Origin: Alicyclobacillus sp. | GTDB lineage: Bacteria; Bacillota; Bacilli; Alicyclobacillales; Alicyclobacillaceae | Reading direction: 5' to 3' | DNA length: 64,000 nucleotides | NCBI GenBank assembly: GCA_023511725.1 | Contig: JAIMAY010000001.1 | Coordinates: 1-64,000, forward strand | Notes under the pieces: model-generated | What the model was told of the DNA's origin: nothing | Seen by the model: the letters and a program-made list of their open reading frames with translations, nothing else | Databases searched by the model: none | In this document: positions 48,705 to 58,683 of the stretch, one piece after another | Layout of the letters: every line of letters starts with the position of its first letter | Numbering within the stretch: the stretch's first letter is position 1 | Translations under genes and position numbers: made by a program

Positions 48705-51560
48705 TTATCCGCGCCCGGACGTGGCGTGGGTGGTGTTGCCCTCCGGACCACCCGCGGAGGCGTTGCCTCCCGCGGTGTTGCCGGTACTGTTCTCACCCGT
48801 ACTGTTCGTGCTGTTGCCCGACTCACCACTTCCTCCCTCACCGGTGGGCACGGCAACGACATCGCTCGGCTTGGATACACCGTTGGCAGACAGCGCGGCC
48901 ACCTCATAGTAGAGCACGGGTATTCCTGGCGGGATCTGCGTGTCCACGAAATGTGTGGAGGTCACGGAGCCCATTAGACGGAATGGCCCATTGGGGCTCG
49001 TGGCCCGCCAGACTTGGTATGCGGTGGCGCCGGCTGAATCGCTCCACTGCAGTTGCACCTGGCCGTTGACCACCGCTCCCGTGACGTTCTGCGGCGCTCC
49101 CGGCGGCGCAATCCCGGCGCCGCTTCCACCCGTCAAGACCGTGCCCCCTCGAGGATCCGCGAGGGTCGGAAGATACTCCGCACTGTCGGACATCACGACG
49201 TCCGTCGGCACGGGGAAAGGCGGCTTCAGGAAGATGCCGGTCAGCACCTCATCCGGGGGCGTGTTGGTCGTGGCGAGATACTTCTTGCCGTCGATCACCG
49301 TGTACTGCGCCTGCACATGCACGGCGCACGGCTCCATCGGCTGCGTGCCTTGGATGAAGAGTTCGGTGTAGACGTCATGGTCCTGTTGACAGAGCGCCGT
49401 CGGCAACTGCCCGGACTTGCTGCATACGGCGACCGACACGATGCCGGGCGGCTCAGGGAATGGCTTGGTGGCCGGGTGCTGCTTGAGAATCGGCTGCATG
49501 ATCTGGTTCCAGATGGTGAATTTCAGGTTGTAGGCGGCGTCTGGAATGCGCTGGTTATGGTTGTACCCCATCCAGATCCCCAGTGTGTATTGTTGCGTGA
49601 AGCCGATGAACCATCCATCTCGTTTGAGGTCCGTCGTCCCCGTTTTTCCCGCGATGTGCTGGCCCGGAAAAGCGGCGCCAACCGCGGATGCCGTGCCGCG
49701 GCGTACCACATCCTCCATGATGTTGGTCAGGATATAGGCCGTCTGGGGCGAAAAGGCCACATCGGCCTGAGGCTTGTGCTCGTAGAGCACCTGCCCATTG
49801 CGATCCGTGATCTTCGCCACGATGTACGGCTGCCGCCACACGCCCTGGTTGGGGAAGACCGTGAACGCGCTGGTCATCTGCTGCACCGTGAGTCCATAGG
49901 TGAACGCGCCGATGGCGGCCGACAGATGGCTGTTGTTCACGTCCGCCGGGACCAGCGTGGGTTGGCCCTTGCCGCCCACAGGGGCGATGGTGGTCGACGA
50001 CGTTGTGATTCCCATCTTGGGCAGAAAGCTCATCCCCACATCCGGCGTGATGGTTTGCAGAACGCGAATGGCGGGCAGGTTGTAGGACTGGACTAATGCC
50101 TCGCGTGCTGTAACGATACCCCGCCAACCGGGTTCGTCATCCTGAGGCGGTCGGGATCCGCCGGGCCACGCCCCTTCCCAGGGGCCGTCCAACAGCGGTG
50201 TGGCCGCCGTGATCCGATGCAATTCGATGGCCGGGCCGTAGTCGATCAGCGGTTTGATGGCCGAACCGGTCTGACGCGGCGTATCAGAGTGGTCAATCTG
50301 GTCGGCAATGACCCCGTTGCTCGCGTAGTAGTGGTTGGGTCTGCCGCCCGCGAGAGCGACAATGCCTCCTGTCTGGTTGTCGATCATGGTCACGCCCGCC
50401 TGATACAGGTCAGGGGGCATGTTCTCATGATTCGGAATACTGTTTGGCACGGGCTGATTGGTCCCTTTGAACAAGCTGTCGTTGGACAGCACGGCGTCCA
50501 CGTGGTCCTGAATCGACTTATCAATCGTCGTGTAGATTTGAAAACCCGCAGTGGACAGCGCCTCGTCCGCTTGCTCTTCATCTTGGTAAATGCCAGCGCT
50601 CACCAGGGCCCGCACCACCAGGGGCTCCACGTTGTCCTGGATCACGTAAGGATATGCCTGCGCACGTTCAGAAATGGGGTGAAGGTCCTTGCGAATGTCA
50701 AACTGCAACGCTTGCTCGTATTGCTGCTCGGTGATCATTCCGTTCGCCTTCATCTGTCCGAGGATCCAGCGTTGCCGCTCGATGGCGTGTGAAGGATCAA
50801 GCACCACCTTGTTGTCGGTGGTATAGCGATACGGGTCATAATAATTCGGATTGTTGGGGATGGCTGCCAGGAAGGCAGCTTCCGCCAGGTTGAGGTCCTT
50901 GGGGTCCTTGTGGAACAGCATCTCCGAGGCGGTCTTGACGCCATAGGTGGGAGAGCCCATGCGCCCCATGAAGACCCAGTTCATATAGTCGGTCATGATC
51001 TCGTCCTTGCTCAGCATATGATTGACTTCCAGAGCAAGAAAGATCTCTTGGACCTTGCGTTTGATGGTGCGTTCTTGATCCGGGAACAGCGCCAGCTTGA
51101 CCGTCTGCTGCGTGATGGTGCTGGCTCCCGATTCAATGCGATGGCCCATCACGTCCTGCACCGCTGCGCGCAGCATGGCGAGGGGGTTGATGCCGATGTT
51201 GGTGAAGAACGTCTTATCCTCCGCGGCCACGAACGCGTCCACCAGCCAAGGTGACACATCCTTCGTGCTGGTGATGGGATCGTAGTCACCGTTGCGCGTG
51301 AATCGGTACAGCACCTGGCCATTTCGGTCATAGACGACGGAGGCCTCGCTGTTGTTGGTAAACGTGTCCGGCGTGATCTTCGGCAGTCCGCGGAGCATGA
51401 CGGCGGCATAGCCCACGCCACCACCGATGGCGGCCACAACAAGGCCACCCACGGTCCATGCGGCGATCCGCCCCAGGGTACGCAATCGGCGCCTGCCCTT
51501 GGATGCATTGCCTCGCTTGCGGCGACGATTGGAATCGGACGTATTGGGGGATTGCCCCAT
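48705..51560 (-). CDS. Class A penicillin-binding protein (PBP1A-type) with FN3 and low-complexity tail
   Basis: The 951-residue protein polymerises and crosslinks peptidoglycan. It has a basic cytoplasmic start, one membrane anchor (about 29-55), a GT51 glycosyltransferase domain (AAEDKTFFTNIGINPLAML with the catalytic Glu, STITQQTVKLALF), and a transpeptidase domain with the SxxK serine in TGSAIKP (about 434), SYN at SYNLPAIR, and KTGTTD (about 641). A fibronectin type III domain follows (about 817-900) and the last ~45 residues are Ser/Thr/Gly/Asn-rich. It resembles PonA of Bacillus with its FN3 domain. GGAGGAGGG precedes the ATG. Confidence 0.93.
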   Translation of the reverse strand: MGQSPNTSDSNRRRKRGNASKGRRRLRTLGRIAAWTVGGLVVAAIGGGVGYAAVMLRGLPKITPDTFTNNSEASVVYDRNGQVLYRFTRNGDYDPITSTKDVSPWLVDAFVAAEDKTFFTNIGINPLAMLRAAVQDVMGHRIESGASTITQQTVKLALFPDQERTIKRKVQEIFLALEVNHMLSKDEIMTDYMNWVFMGRMGSPTYGVKTASEMLFHKDPKDLNLAEAAFLAAIPNNPNYYDPYRYTTDNKVVLDPSHAIERQRWILGQMKANGMITEQQYEQALQFDIRKDLHPISERAQAYPYVIQDNVEPLVVRALVSAGIYQDEEQADEALSTAGFQIYTTIDKSIQDHVDAVLSNDSLFKGTNQPVPNSIPNHENMPPDLYQAGVTMIDNQTGGIVALAGGRPNHYYASNGVIADQIDHSDTPRQTGSAIKPLIDYGPAIELHRITAATPLLDGPWEGAWPGGSRPPQDDEPGWRGIVTAREALVQSYNLPAIRVLQTITPDVGMSFLPKMGITTSSTTIAPVGGKGQPTLVPADVNNSHLSAAIGAFTYGLTVQQMTSAFTVFPNQGVWRQPYIVAKITDRNGQVLYEHKPQADVAFSPQTAYILTNIMEDVVRRGTASAVGAAFPGQHIAGKTGTTDLKRDGWFIGFTQQYTLGIWMGYNHNQRIPDAAYNLKFTIWNQIMQPILKQHPATKPFPEPPGIVSVAVCSKSGQLPTALCQQDHDVYTELFIQGTQPMEPCAVHVQAQYTVIDGKKYLATTNTPPDEVLTGIFLKPPFPVPTDVVMSDSAEYLPTLADPRGGTVLTGGSGAGIAPPGAPQNVTGAVVNGQVQLQWSDSAGATAYQVWRATSPNGPFRLMGSVTSTHFVDTQIPPGIPVLYYEVAALSANGVSKPSDVVAVPTGEGGSGESGNSTNSTGENSTGNTAGGNASAGGPEGNTTHATSGRG

Positions 51561-51625
51561 GCGCGCCTTCCCTCCTCCCGGGCGCGGGCCCGGTCATTGG
51601 CTCGATTATACCACAGTCTCCTGAA

Positions 51626-51654
51626 TTGACTGCCGCTGACGAATCTGCTATACT
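51626..51654 (+). promoter_or_regulatory. Strong sigma-A promoter upstream of tyrS
   Basis: TTGACT (51626-51631), 17 bp, TATACT (51649-51654). It is one of the best sigma-A matches in the window. Confidence 0.88.
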
Positions 51655-51676
51655 GCAGCACAACGAAGGCCGGAGA

Positions 51677-51715
51677 GTCGTCGGTGCCACACCGCAGGCG
51701 CCGGCGGCTTTTTTT
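51677..51715 (+). terminator. Terminator 60 nt after the promoter, likely tyrS attenuator
   Basis: GTCGTCGGTGCC pairs over 12 bp (three G-T pairs) with GGCGCCGGCGGC, loop ACACCGCA, followed by seven T. It lies between the promoter and tyrS, so most transcripts should stop after about 55 nt unless something relieves it. Confidence 0.85.
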
Positions 51716-51787
51716 GCGACAGCCTGTTCGCATGGCGTGTGTGCCCGGCCTGGGGATAGGCGCCAATGATCAGGGGAGGACCAACCT

Positions 51788-53056
51788 GTGAACGCATTGT
51801 TAGAGGATTTGCGCTGGCGAGGTCTGATTCATCAAGTGACGGACGAAGATCAACTGGCCCAGCGACTGAATGAGGGTGCAATCACCCTCTACGTGGGATT
51901 TGACCCGACCGCCGACAGCCTGCATATCGGAAATCTGCTACCCATTCTCACCCTGCGCCGATTTCAATTGGCCGGGCATCGCCCCATCGCCTTGGTGGGA
52001 GGAGCAACGGGTTTGATCGGTGACCCGAGCGGACGGCAGACCGAGCGCCAACTGAATCCCACAGACGTTGTGGCGGCGTGGAGCGCGAGGATCCGTGAAC
52101 AACTGATGCGTTTTCTGGATTTTGATGCTGCTGAGAATGGCGCGGTACTCGCCAACAATTACGATTGGACGCAGGGTCTGGACGTCATCACCTTCCTTCG
52201 CGACATCGGCAAGCACTTCAGCCTCAACTATATGTTGGCCAAGGAATCGGTGGAGTCCCGGCTGGAACGCGGCATCTCGTACACGGAATTCAGTTACATG
52301 ATCCTTCAGGCGTACGACTTCCTGACGCTTCACACGCAGCACGGCTGCATTCTTCAGCTGGGCGGAAGTGATCAGTGGGGGAACATCACGGCCGGGATCG
52401 AACTCATCCGCCGCGTGAGCGGGGGTGAGGCGTTCGGGCTGACCGTTCCGCTCGTCACCAAGGCGGACGGCACGAAGTTCGGGAAAACAGCGTCCGGGGC
52501 CGTGTGGCTGGACGGGAGCAAGACCTCGCCGTACCAGTTCTATCAATTCTGGTACAACACGGATGACCGCGACGTGATCAAATACCTGAAGTACTTCACA
52601 TTCCTGGACAGATCTCGTATTGAAGAGCTGGAGCGCGAACTGCAGGAGCGTCCCGAGGCTCGCGCGGCGCAACGCGCTTTGGCCCATGAGGTGACGGCGC
52701 TGGTTCACGGCCGTGCTGCAGCGGAGCGTGCGGCCCAGGTGTCACAGCTACTGTTCAACGGGGAGGTTCGCGAACTGAGCGCCGAGGAGATTGAAGACGC
52801 GTTGCGAGACGTACCCTCGGCGACGCTTGCTGCGGATGCACAACCGGGATTGATTGACCTCCTGGTGGAGGTGGGTGCCTGTTCATCCCGGCGTCAAGCA
52901 CGCGAAGACGTGCAAAACGGCGCGGTATGGGTCAACGGGGAGCGCGTGACGGACGCTCAGCGCGTGTTTGCGACAGGCGACAGGCTTCACGGACGTTATC
53001 TGGTCATTCGCCGCGGTAAGCGGAACTACTTTGTCGTGCGTTTCGCCGCGAACTGA
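51788..53056 (+). CDS. tyrS: Tyrosyl-tRNA synthetase
   Basis: The 422-residue class I synthetase shows HIGN in SLHIGNLLP (46-49), the KMSKS-type loop as KFGKT (about 232-236), SDQWGN and YQFYQFWYNT, as in TyrS of Bacillus (TyrRS type 1). The C-terminal S4 RNA-binding domain (about 355-420) binds the long variable arm. It starts at GTG 51788, behind AGGGGAGG. It is preceded by a short terminator-containing leader rather than a recognisable T-box. Confidence 0.97.
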   Translation: MNALLEDLRWRGLIHQVTDEDQLAQRLNEGAITLYVGFDPTADSLHIGNLLPILTLRRFQLAGHRPIALVGGATGLIGDPSGRQTERQLNPTDVVAAWSARIREQLMRFLDFDAAENGAVLANNYDWTQGLDVITFLRDIGKHFSLNYMLAKESVESRLERGISYTEFSYMILQAYDFLTLHTQHGCILQLGGSDQWGNITAGIELIRRVSGGEAFGLTVPLVTKADGTKFGKTASGAVWLDGSKTSPYQFYQFWYNTDDRDVIKYLKYFTFLDRSRIEELERELQERPEARAAQRALAHEVTALVHGRAAAERAAQVSQLLFNGEVRELSAEEIEDALRDVPSATLAADAQPGLIDLLVEVGACSSRRQAREDVQNGAVWVNGERVTDAQRVFATGDRLHGRYLVIRRGKRNYFVVRFAAN

Positions 53057-53126
53057 CACCGAAGCCCAACATCGCCTGGTGTGGCGTGTCCCTCCTTCGC
53101 GTATACATGCGGAGGAGGGATTTTTC

Positions 53127-53807
53127 ATGCGCACGGCACCTCGCCGCTTTCGATCCCGCCGTCGAGCCGCCACTCCACGGTGGCCGTGGATGGCGGCGGG
53201 TCTCATCCTTCTGCTCCTCATCGCCGTGCAGTGGGCGGAATGGCGCGTCCGGCCGGTCGTCGGCGCGGCAGCGCGGGCCATCGCTGTGGATGCGGCGTCC
53301 ACCGCGGTCTCCCAGGCGGTTGCAGCGGCGCTCGTGCAGAGCGCGGATGGGGCGACGCTCTTTCATGTGGAGGACGATGGGGGCGCGCGTGTCATTCGCG
53401 TGGACGTCGGAACACTCGCCGCGCTGGAGACCGCTGCCTCGCAAGAGGCGGAAGCGGCACTCGGCAGGCTCGCAGACGAACGCCTGTCCGTTCCCGTGGG
53501 GCAAGTGGCAGGGTCCGTGCTGTTTTCGGGGACCGGGCCGCGCATTCCCGTGCATATTCGCCTCTCGGGCCATGTGCGTACGGACCTCACTGCGCAGGTG
53601 CGGAGTGCGGGCGTCAATCAGACGGTGCACACGTTTTATCTCGACGTCACCGCCGAGGTGTTGGTGATCTCACCGCTCATCTCCCAGCCCGTCCAGGTTC
53701 ACACCCGGCAGCCGATAGCTTATTTTGTGTTTGTCGGCGATGTTCCACGCTGGTGGGGACCCGGAATGGCGTCGAACCCTGTCGATCCCAACGGCGATTT
53801 TCAGTAG
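53127..53807 (+). CDS. yunB: Sporulation protein YunB
   Basis: The 226-residue protein has a basic start, a membrane segment (about 21-38) and an extracytoplasmic part with SVPVGQVAGSVLFSGTGPRIPVHIRL and AGVNQTVHTFYLDVTAEV, which match the YunB family (sigma-E-dependent, needed for full sporulation in Bacillus). The C-terminal FVGDVPRWW is also typical. The ATG at 53127 follows GGAGGAGG. A GTATACAT segment just upstream may be part of a sigma-E -10. Confidence 0.88.
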   Translation: MRTAPRRFRSRRRAATPRWPWMAAGLILLLLIAVQWAEWRVRPVVGAAARAIAVDAASTAVSQAVAAALVQSADGATLFHVEDDGGARVIRVDVGTLAALETAASQEAEAALGRLADERLSVPVGQVAGSVLFSGTGPRIPVHIRLSGHVRTDLTAQVRSAGVNQTVHTFYLDVTAEVLVISPLISQPVQVHTRQPIAYFVFVGDVPRWWGPGMASNPVDPNGDFQ

Positions 53808-53891
53808 AATGAAAACATCCACAACGTTGGGCGCGGCTTCCGCGGACGGATATCTGCCGAAGCGAACTACACAGGAGAAGGGGTAAGCGGT

Positions 53892-55631
53892 GTGAACCTC
53901 ATGCGGACAGGCGGTGGCAACAGACGCAAGGTATCGATTCGCTATCGTGTCGGTGGTGCTTTTCTCGCACTCTTAATCGTCCTTTGGGTCCTTGGGGCGC
54001 TGAGTCTATGGCGGCTGGCCATTCTCAACAACGATCTCTCCAATCTAGCCAACCAGGGCACGCGTGTGGTCGGGGCAGCACACCAACTGAAAGAGGACGT
54101 GTTGTCGATGCAGGCCGGTCTGCGCGAGTATCTGATCACCGGCGCAGAACCGGCGCTGGATGACGAGTACAAACCGGCCAAACAGAACAGCGGCCAGGAT
54201 TTGGCGACGCTTCGGCAGTTGCTGCAGAACGATGCCCAGGCGCGTGCCCAGGTGGACGCCATCTCTGAAAGCCTCACGGCATGGACCGCGGAGGCGGATA
54301 AGCTCATTCAGATGCGCAACGCGGGTCGGGGACAGGACGCACTGAGCGAGGAAGCCTCCGGTGACGAGGCGGAGGTGGCGGCGAGTATTGAGACCATTCT
54401 GGACAAGCTGGTGACGCAGAGCCAGTCCGCCATGCATGACACCGTGGCCGCGCTGCGTGCCATGGTGATGTGGACACGCGTATTGACCGGCGTGATGATG
54501 ATTCTCGGTCTGCTCGTGGCACTCATCTTCGGTCTTCCTGCAACGCTGCGCACGCCGCGCAATCTGCGCACCGTGATCCAAATCCTCCGTGACATCGCTT
54601 CCGCAGGCGGGGATTTGAGCCGGCGTATCACCGGCGTGCGGACCCGCGATGAGGTTGAAGAACTGGTGGAGGTCACCAACCAACTCCTGGATTCCACGCG
54701 GGACTTGGTCGAGCGGATCGTGAAGACAGCCGAATCGGTGGCGGCAAGCGCCGAGGAGTTGACGGCGTCCACCGATGACACCGCCAAGGCCATGAGCGAC
54801 ATCGCGCACACCGCGGGAGAGTTCGCGGCCATCAGCGACCAGGCGGTGACAGCGCTGCAGGAGATGCGCAACAGCCTGCTGTCCGTCACGAATAAGGGCG
54901 AAGAGGTAGGCCGACGTGTGCATCAGGTCTCCGACGCGGTTGCCGAGGTGGTGCGGACCACCGCCCATGGCGAGGAATCGGTGGAGCGCGTCACCGTCGC
55001 CATGCAGCGGATTGAGGAGATTGCGGGATCCACCCAGAAGCACGTGGCGGCCCTTGAAGCGTCGGCTGAGCGGATCATGAAGATTGTGACCACCATTCGC
55101 CACATCACCAACCAGACGAATCTGCTGGCGCTCAACGCGGCCATCGAAGCGGCCAGGGCCGGCGATGCGGGTCGTGGTTTCGCCGTTGTGGCCCAGGAGA
55201 TCCGCAAGCTGGCCGAGCAGGGGCGTACGGCGACGCTCGAGATCGACCAGATTGTGGGCGACAACCAGAAGATCACCGGCAGTGTGGTGCAGGCCATGGT
55301 GAGTGGTATCGACTCCATCCGCGAAAGTGTAGCCACCGCCCGCGATACGCGCGAGGCATTCCAAAACATCCGCCTGTCCGTGGACCAGGTCGTCCCCGCG
55401 GCGGAAGCGATTCAGGCGAGTGTGCGCGAACAGGCGGCTTTGCTCGAGCAGGCCATGGGCGCCATCGCGACGGTGCTGAGCTACATGGAGCAGGTGGCCG
55501 CAGGCTCGGAGCAGAACGCGGCGGGGACGGAGGAAAGCCTGGCGACGATGGAAGAGATCGCGGCGTCCGCACATCAATTGGCGGAACTCGCTCAGGCGCT
55601 GCAAAACGCCGTGGGCCGGTTCAAGCTTTGA
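53892..55631 (+). CDS. Methyl-accepting chemotaxis protein with CHASE3-like sensor
   Basis: The 579-residue transducer has a first membrane helix at about 24-44, an extracellular helical sensor (about 45-185) with [19 protein letters not shown], which resembles CHASE3, a second membrane helix (about 190-212), a HAMP region (about 213-270) and a cytoplasmic signalling coil with the tip [21 protein letters not shown] region (about 409-430) that binds CheA and CheW. The ligand is unknown. It starts at GTG 53892. No other chemotaxis gene is nearby, and a terminator follows, so it is probably a lone receptor gene. Confidence 0.92.
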   Translation: MNLMRTGGGNRRKVSIRYRVGGAFLALLIVLWVLGALSLWRLAILNNDLSNLANQGTRVVGAAHQLKEDVLSMQAGLREYLITGAEPALDDEYKPAKQNSGQDLATLRQLLQNDAQARAQVDAISESLTAWTAEADKLIQMRNAGRGQDALSEEASGDEAEVAASIETILDKLVTQSQSAMHDTVAALRAMVMWTRVLTGVMMILGLLVALIFGLPATLRTPRNLRTVIQILRDIASAGGDLSRRITGVRTRDEVEELVEVTNQLLDSTRDLVERIVKTAESVAASAEELTASTDDTAKAMSDIAHTAGEFAAISDQAVTALQEMRNSLLSVTNKGEEVGRRVHQVSDAVAEVVRTTAHGEESVERVTVAMQRIEEIAGSTQKHVAALEASAERIMKIVTTIRHITNQTNLLALNAAIEAARAGDAGRGFAVVAQEIRKLAEQGRTATLEIDQIVGDNQKITGSVVQAMVSGIDSIRESVATARDTREAFQNIRLSVDQVVPAAEAIQASVREQAALLEQAMGAIATVLSYMEQVAAGSEQNAAGTEESLATMEEIAASAHQLAELAQALQNAVGRFKL

Positions 55632-55652
55632 TTTCCCCCGAATTCCTGAACG

Positions 55653-55677
55653 GGTGGCGCTTCGCGCCGCCTTTTTT
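55653..55677 (+). terminator. Terminator of the chemoreceptor gene
   Basis: GGTGGCGC pairs with GCGCCGCC around TTC and is followed by six T. Confidence 0.92.
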
Positions 55678-55730
55678 GTTTGTTCAAAGGCACCGGGGCT
55701 CGGGAACGAAGGCCGCGGATTGGGCGGGCG

Positions 55731-55738
55731 CATATACT
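55731..55738 (+). promoter_or_regulatory. Possible sigma-E/K -10 box of the LysM spore gene
   Basis: CATATACT fits the sigma-E -10 pattern CATACANT with one difference and lies 63 bp before the start codon. Confidence 0.4.
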
Positions 55739-55801
55739 GAGGCAGACGCGGCGACGGATACCTATCCGTTGCACTTCGTCCGCTGGGAGGTCATATCGCG
55801 C

Positions 55802-56728
55802 ATGAAACAGTATGTGGTTCGCCCGGGAGATACCCTGTGGAAGATCAGCAAGGCCACGGGCGTCAAGCTGCACCTGTTGATGGCGGCAAACCCGCAGATC
55901 AAGGACCCCGATAAGCTGGTGCCTGGACAGGTGATCTCCATCCCGGAACTGGGCAAAGCGCCTTCGCCGGTGCCCGCTGCTGGGCAGGAAACCGGCGCCG
56001 GCCCGTACCTCGGATTCGTTTGGCCGCATGTCGTGGTTGCAGGGGATACGTGGGAATCATTGGCGGAGCAGTACCATGTGACGGCGGCGCAGATCATGGC
56101 AGCCAATCCCATGCATCAAGGACGGCCGCTCCAGCCGGGGGAGATCATTTACATCCCGATGACCACGTCGCCGCTCGCGACTGCGGATGGGCAGCCCACC
56201 GCAGCGGTTCCGGCGCCGTCCTCCACCATGGATGGGGCTGTGGTACCTGCGCAGCCGGTTCCCGAGCCGGGCACGATGCCGGCGATGGATACGGCGCCCT
56301 TTGAACCGCCCGGGACGGGGCCGCACACCCATTATCCCTACCGCGGTCCTTCTCTGCCCCGGCCATACGGTGCGGTCGCGATGCCTATGTCCACGTGGCG
56401 CTGGGCACCGACACCCTACGGTTGGCCGCATCCACTCCCGTTCGGCCATTGGGGTCCCTGGCACGCCGGCGTCGGGGGATGGTGGCACGGGGCATGGTGG
56501 CCGGAGTCGAGCTGGGCCTGGGAAAGCAGCTTTCGCGACGAAGACTCCGAGTCGTCGCTGCGCACGGAGGGCGCCGACCCTTGGGAAGAGAGCGTAGACG
56601 GATGGACTATCGACGAGTTCCGCTTTGAATCCTGCACGGACACCGAGGCGCCGGGTGGAGTGCACGACACGGCGCTGGACGGGGGCGCGGGTCCGGATGA
56701 GAGCGACGCAGGCAGCGCTGCCGGATGA
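55802..56728 (+). CDS. SafA-like LysM spore coat morphogenetic protein
   Basis: The 308-residue protein has two LysM domains: about 3-48 (YVVRPGDTLWKISKATGVKL) and 75-120 (HVVVAGDTWESLAEQYHVTA). The middle is Pro-rich, followed by a Trp/His/Gly/Pro-rich region (about 190-250) and an acidic C-terminus (about 255-308). LysM at the N-terminus plus a Tyr/Trp/Pro-rich low-complexity tail is the plan of SafA, which binds cortex peptidoglycan and organises the inner coat. The neighbouring coat-kinase-like gene supports a spore role. The spacing from GGGAGG to ATG is long (12 nt). Confidence 0.75.
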   Translation: MKQYVVRPGDTLWKISKATGVKLHLLMAANPQIKDPDKLVPGQVISIPELGKAPSPVPAAGQETGAGPYLGFVWPHVVVAGDTWESLAEQYHVTAAQIMAANPMHQGRPLQPGEIIYIPMTTSPLATADGQPTAAVPAPSSTMDGAVVPAQPVPEPGTMPAMDTAPFEPPGTGPHTHYPYRGPSLPRPYGAVAMPMSTWRWAPTPYGWPHPLPFGHWGPWHAGVGGWWHGAWWPESSWAWESSFRDEDSESSLRTEGADPWEESVDGWTIDEFRFESCTDTEAPGGVHDTALDGGAGPDESDAGSAAG

Positions 56729-57689
56729 GATGTGGCGGCACCTCCCGGAGGTGATCCAGCAGACGTACGGGGTGCGCGTGCAGGCGATGGTGCGAATGCG
56801 AAGCGTGATCGGCCTGCTGCTGGCGGACGGACGGCGGTGGGTGTGGAAGCGCGCCAGGCCCTTCGATAGTGAGATGCGTCTCGCCGACGTGGCCGCCGCC
56901 TGCCGCCGCCTGCGCGCAGCTGGCATCGTGGCCGCCGGGCCGGTGCCCACGTCCTCCGGGCGTTACCTGGTCGATGTCGCAGGTTGCAGTGGATACGTGC
57001 AGCCCTGGTTGCGGGGGCGGCACGTGGATGGCGGTGCCCGAGATGAGCAGGATGATGTGCTCACCGCCATTGGCCGAATGCACGCCTGTCTTCGGCAGGA
57101 GGCGCAGCATTGGCATGTGGTGCCGGATCCGTGGCCGTTGCGCAGGAAACTCCACACCAAGTGGAGCTTGTTCCGCCGCAACCTGCGAATGGGCGCCCTG
57201 GCGCTGCCCGCCCTCGCGGAGTATACGCCGCGACTCGAGGCGCGAGCCGAGGCCGCGATGCAAGCGCTCACCGGGGGCGACGCCTGGAGCGCCTACGAGC
57301 GCCGTCGCACGGTTTGTCATCGCGATCTCGCCTTGCATAACATGCTGCACCTGGCACCCCGCCGCATTGCGCTGATCGATTTCGACCAAACTGCCCCTGA
57401 TGATGCGCTCGGCGATGTGCTGCAGGTGGTACACCATTTGGTGTACAGCCGTCTTCCCAAGCCAGGGGATCTCAAGCGCTGGGTGTCGGTGTACGTTGCC
57501 TCGTCGGGCCTGTCGGCGGGCGACGAAGCACGGTTGTGGCGGCTGTTGGCGTTTCCGGATCTGGCGGTGCGCACGCTTTGCGATTGGGCCGATGCGGGCT
57601 ACCCAGAGCAGGCCAAGACGCGGGTGCTCGCCGCCTGCCGCGCGGAAGACGTCAAGGCTGCCGTGTTGGCCGTCGACAGCGCCCACTGA
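56697..57689 (+). CDS. CotS/YutH-like spore coat kinase-fold protein
   Basis: The 330-residue protein has an aminoglycoside phosphotransferase-like kinase fold: a Lys-containing VWKRARPF near 46, CHRDLALHNML (about 206-216) with the catalytic Asp, and ALIDFDQ (the DFG-like metal-binding Asp). This is the CotS/CotI/YutH family of spore-coat-associated proteins. It overlaps the LysM gene by 32 bp, so the two form an operon. ATG 56697 is my start; ATG 56730 just after the upstream stop is possible. Confidence 0.8.
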   Translation: MRATQAALPDEMWRHLPEVIQQTYGVRVQAMVRMRSVIGLLLADGRRWVWKRARPFDSEMRLADVAAACRRLRAAGIVAAGPVPTSSGRYLVDVAGCSGYVQPWLRGRHVDGGARDEQDDVLTAIGRMHACLRQEAQHWHVVPDPWPLRRKLHTKWSLFRRNLRMGALALPALAEYTPRLEARAEAAMQALTGGDAWSAYERRRTVCHRDLALHNMLHLAPRRIALIDFDQTAPDDALGDVLQVVHHLVYSRLPKPGDLKRWVSVYVASSGLSAGDEARLWRLLAFPDLAVRTLCDWADAGYPEQAKTRVLAACRAEDVKAAVLAVDSAH

Positions 57690-57699
57690 CGCTCCGCCA

Positions 57700-57727
57700 T
57701 TGCGATCTCGCCCGCAGGCGATATACT
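57700..57727 (+). promoter_or_regulatory. Sigma-A-like promoter of the NAD synthetase pair
   Basis: TTGCGA (57700-57705), 16 bp, TATACT (57722-57727), 63 bp before the start codon. Confidence 0.6.
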
Positions 57728-57789
57728 GGGGGATGGACAGCGGGGCCACGGCCCCGCGAACCCGGTGTGTGAGGAATGGAGTGACGTCC

Positions 57790-58683
57790 ATGCCGGCGGA
57801 TTGGCGGATGGCCATGGCTCAGCTGCGCCCGGCGCTTGGCGACGTGGAGCAGAATGTGGCGAAACATCTCGAGTACATCGAGCAGGCCCGGGCGTTGGGT
57901 GCGCAGCTGGTGGTGTTCCCGGAGCTGGGTCTGACGGGATACCAGGTGCAGGACCTGGTACTCGAGGTCGCGCGCAGTCTGGATGCGCCAGAGATTCGGC
58001 GGATCACAGAGGCGAGCCGCGACATCGATGTGCTGTTCAGCTTCGTGGAAGAATCCCCGGACCATCGCTTCTATATCACCGCCGTGTACGCGCACGGCGG
58101 TTTCGTGGTGCATCGGCACCGCAAGGTGTATCTGCCGACCTACGGCATGTTCGATGAGGCGAGGGACTTTGCGGCAGGCCGAAGCTTTCGCGCATTTGAC
58201 GCCGGTCATGGTTCCGTCGGAATGATGATCTGCGAGGACGCATGGCACGTATCCAGCGCGTATCTGCTCGCGCTCGGCGGGGCGCGCGTGATCTTCGTGC
58301 CGGCCGCGAGTCCGGCGCGCAGCGTCACCGATCAGAACCAATTCGGTTCGCAGACGTTTTGGCGCCAACTGTTGCACGTGTATGCCAGGTTGTTCGGTTG
58401 TTACATGGTGTTCGTGAATCGCACAGGATTCGAGGACGGTATCTCATTCTTTGGCGGGTCGTGCATCGCATCGCCGGACGGACACTGGGTCAGCGAGGCG
58501 CCCGTGTTGGAGGAGGCGTTGGTGACGGCGGATCTGGACCTCGGTGCGGTTCGCCGGGCACGATTCACGACGCCCATCCTGCGCGATGAGCGAACAGACG
58601 TGGTGCTTCAGGAGCTGACGCGCATCGTGCAGATGGAGGCGGACCGTGGCCATGCACCGGTGAGGGGGCTGGAAGAGCGGTGA
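57790..58683 (+). CDS. Nitrilase-superfamily amidase, probable glutaminase partner of NadE
   Basis: The 297-residue protein has the nitrilase catalytic triad: Glu45 in [10 protein letters not shown], Lys112 in HRKVYLPT and Cys148 in [22 protein letters not shown] and EDAWH are characteristic of the amidase half of glutamine-dependent NAD synthetases. The synthetase half follows as a separate gene overlapping by four bases. It should release ammonia from glutamine for NadE. The ATG at 57790 has GGAG eight bases upstream; GTG 57781 is also possible. Confidence 0.88.
   Translation: MPADWRMAMAQLRPALGDVEQNVAKHLEYIEQARALGAQLVVFPELGLTGYQVQDLVLEVARSLDAPEIRRITEASRDIDVLFSFVEESPDHRFYITAVYAHGGFVVHRHRKVYLPTYGMFDEARDFAAGRSFRAFDAGHGSVGMMICEDAWHVSSAYLLALGGARVIFVPAASPARSVTDQNQFGSQTFWRQLLHVYARLFGCYMVFVNRTGFEDGISFFGGSCIASPDGHWVSEAPVLEEALVTADLDLGAVRRARFTTPILRDERTDVVLQELTRIVQMEADRGHAPVRGLEER

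Noticed and set aside
51655-51787. T-box upstream of tyrS
   Set aside because: No AGGGTGG-type T-box, no stem I and only about 60 nt before the terminator.
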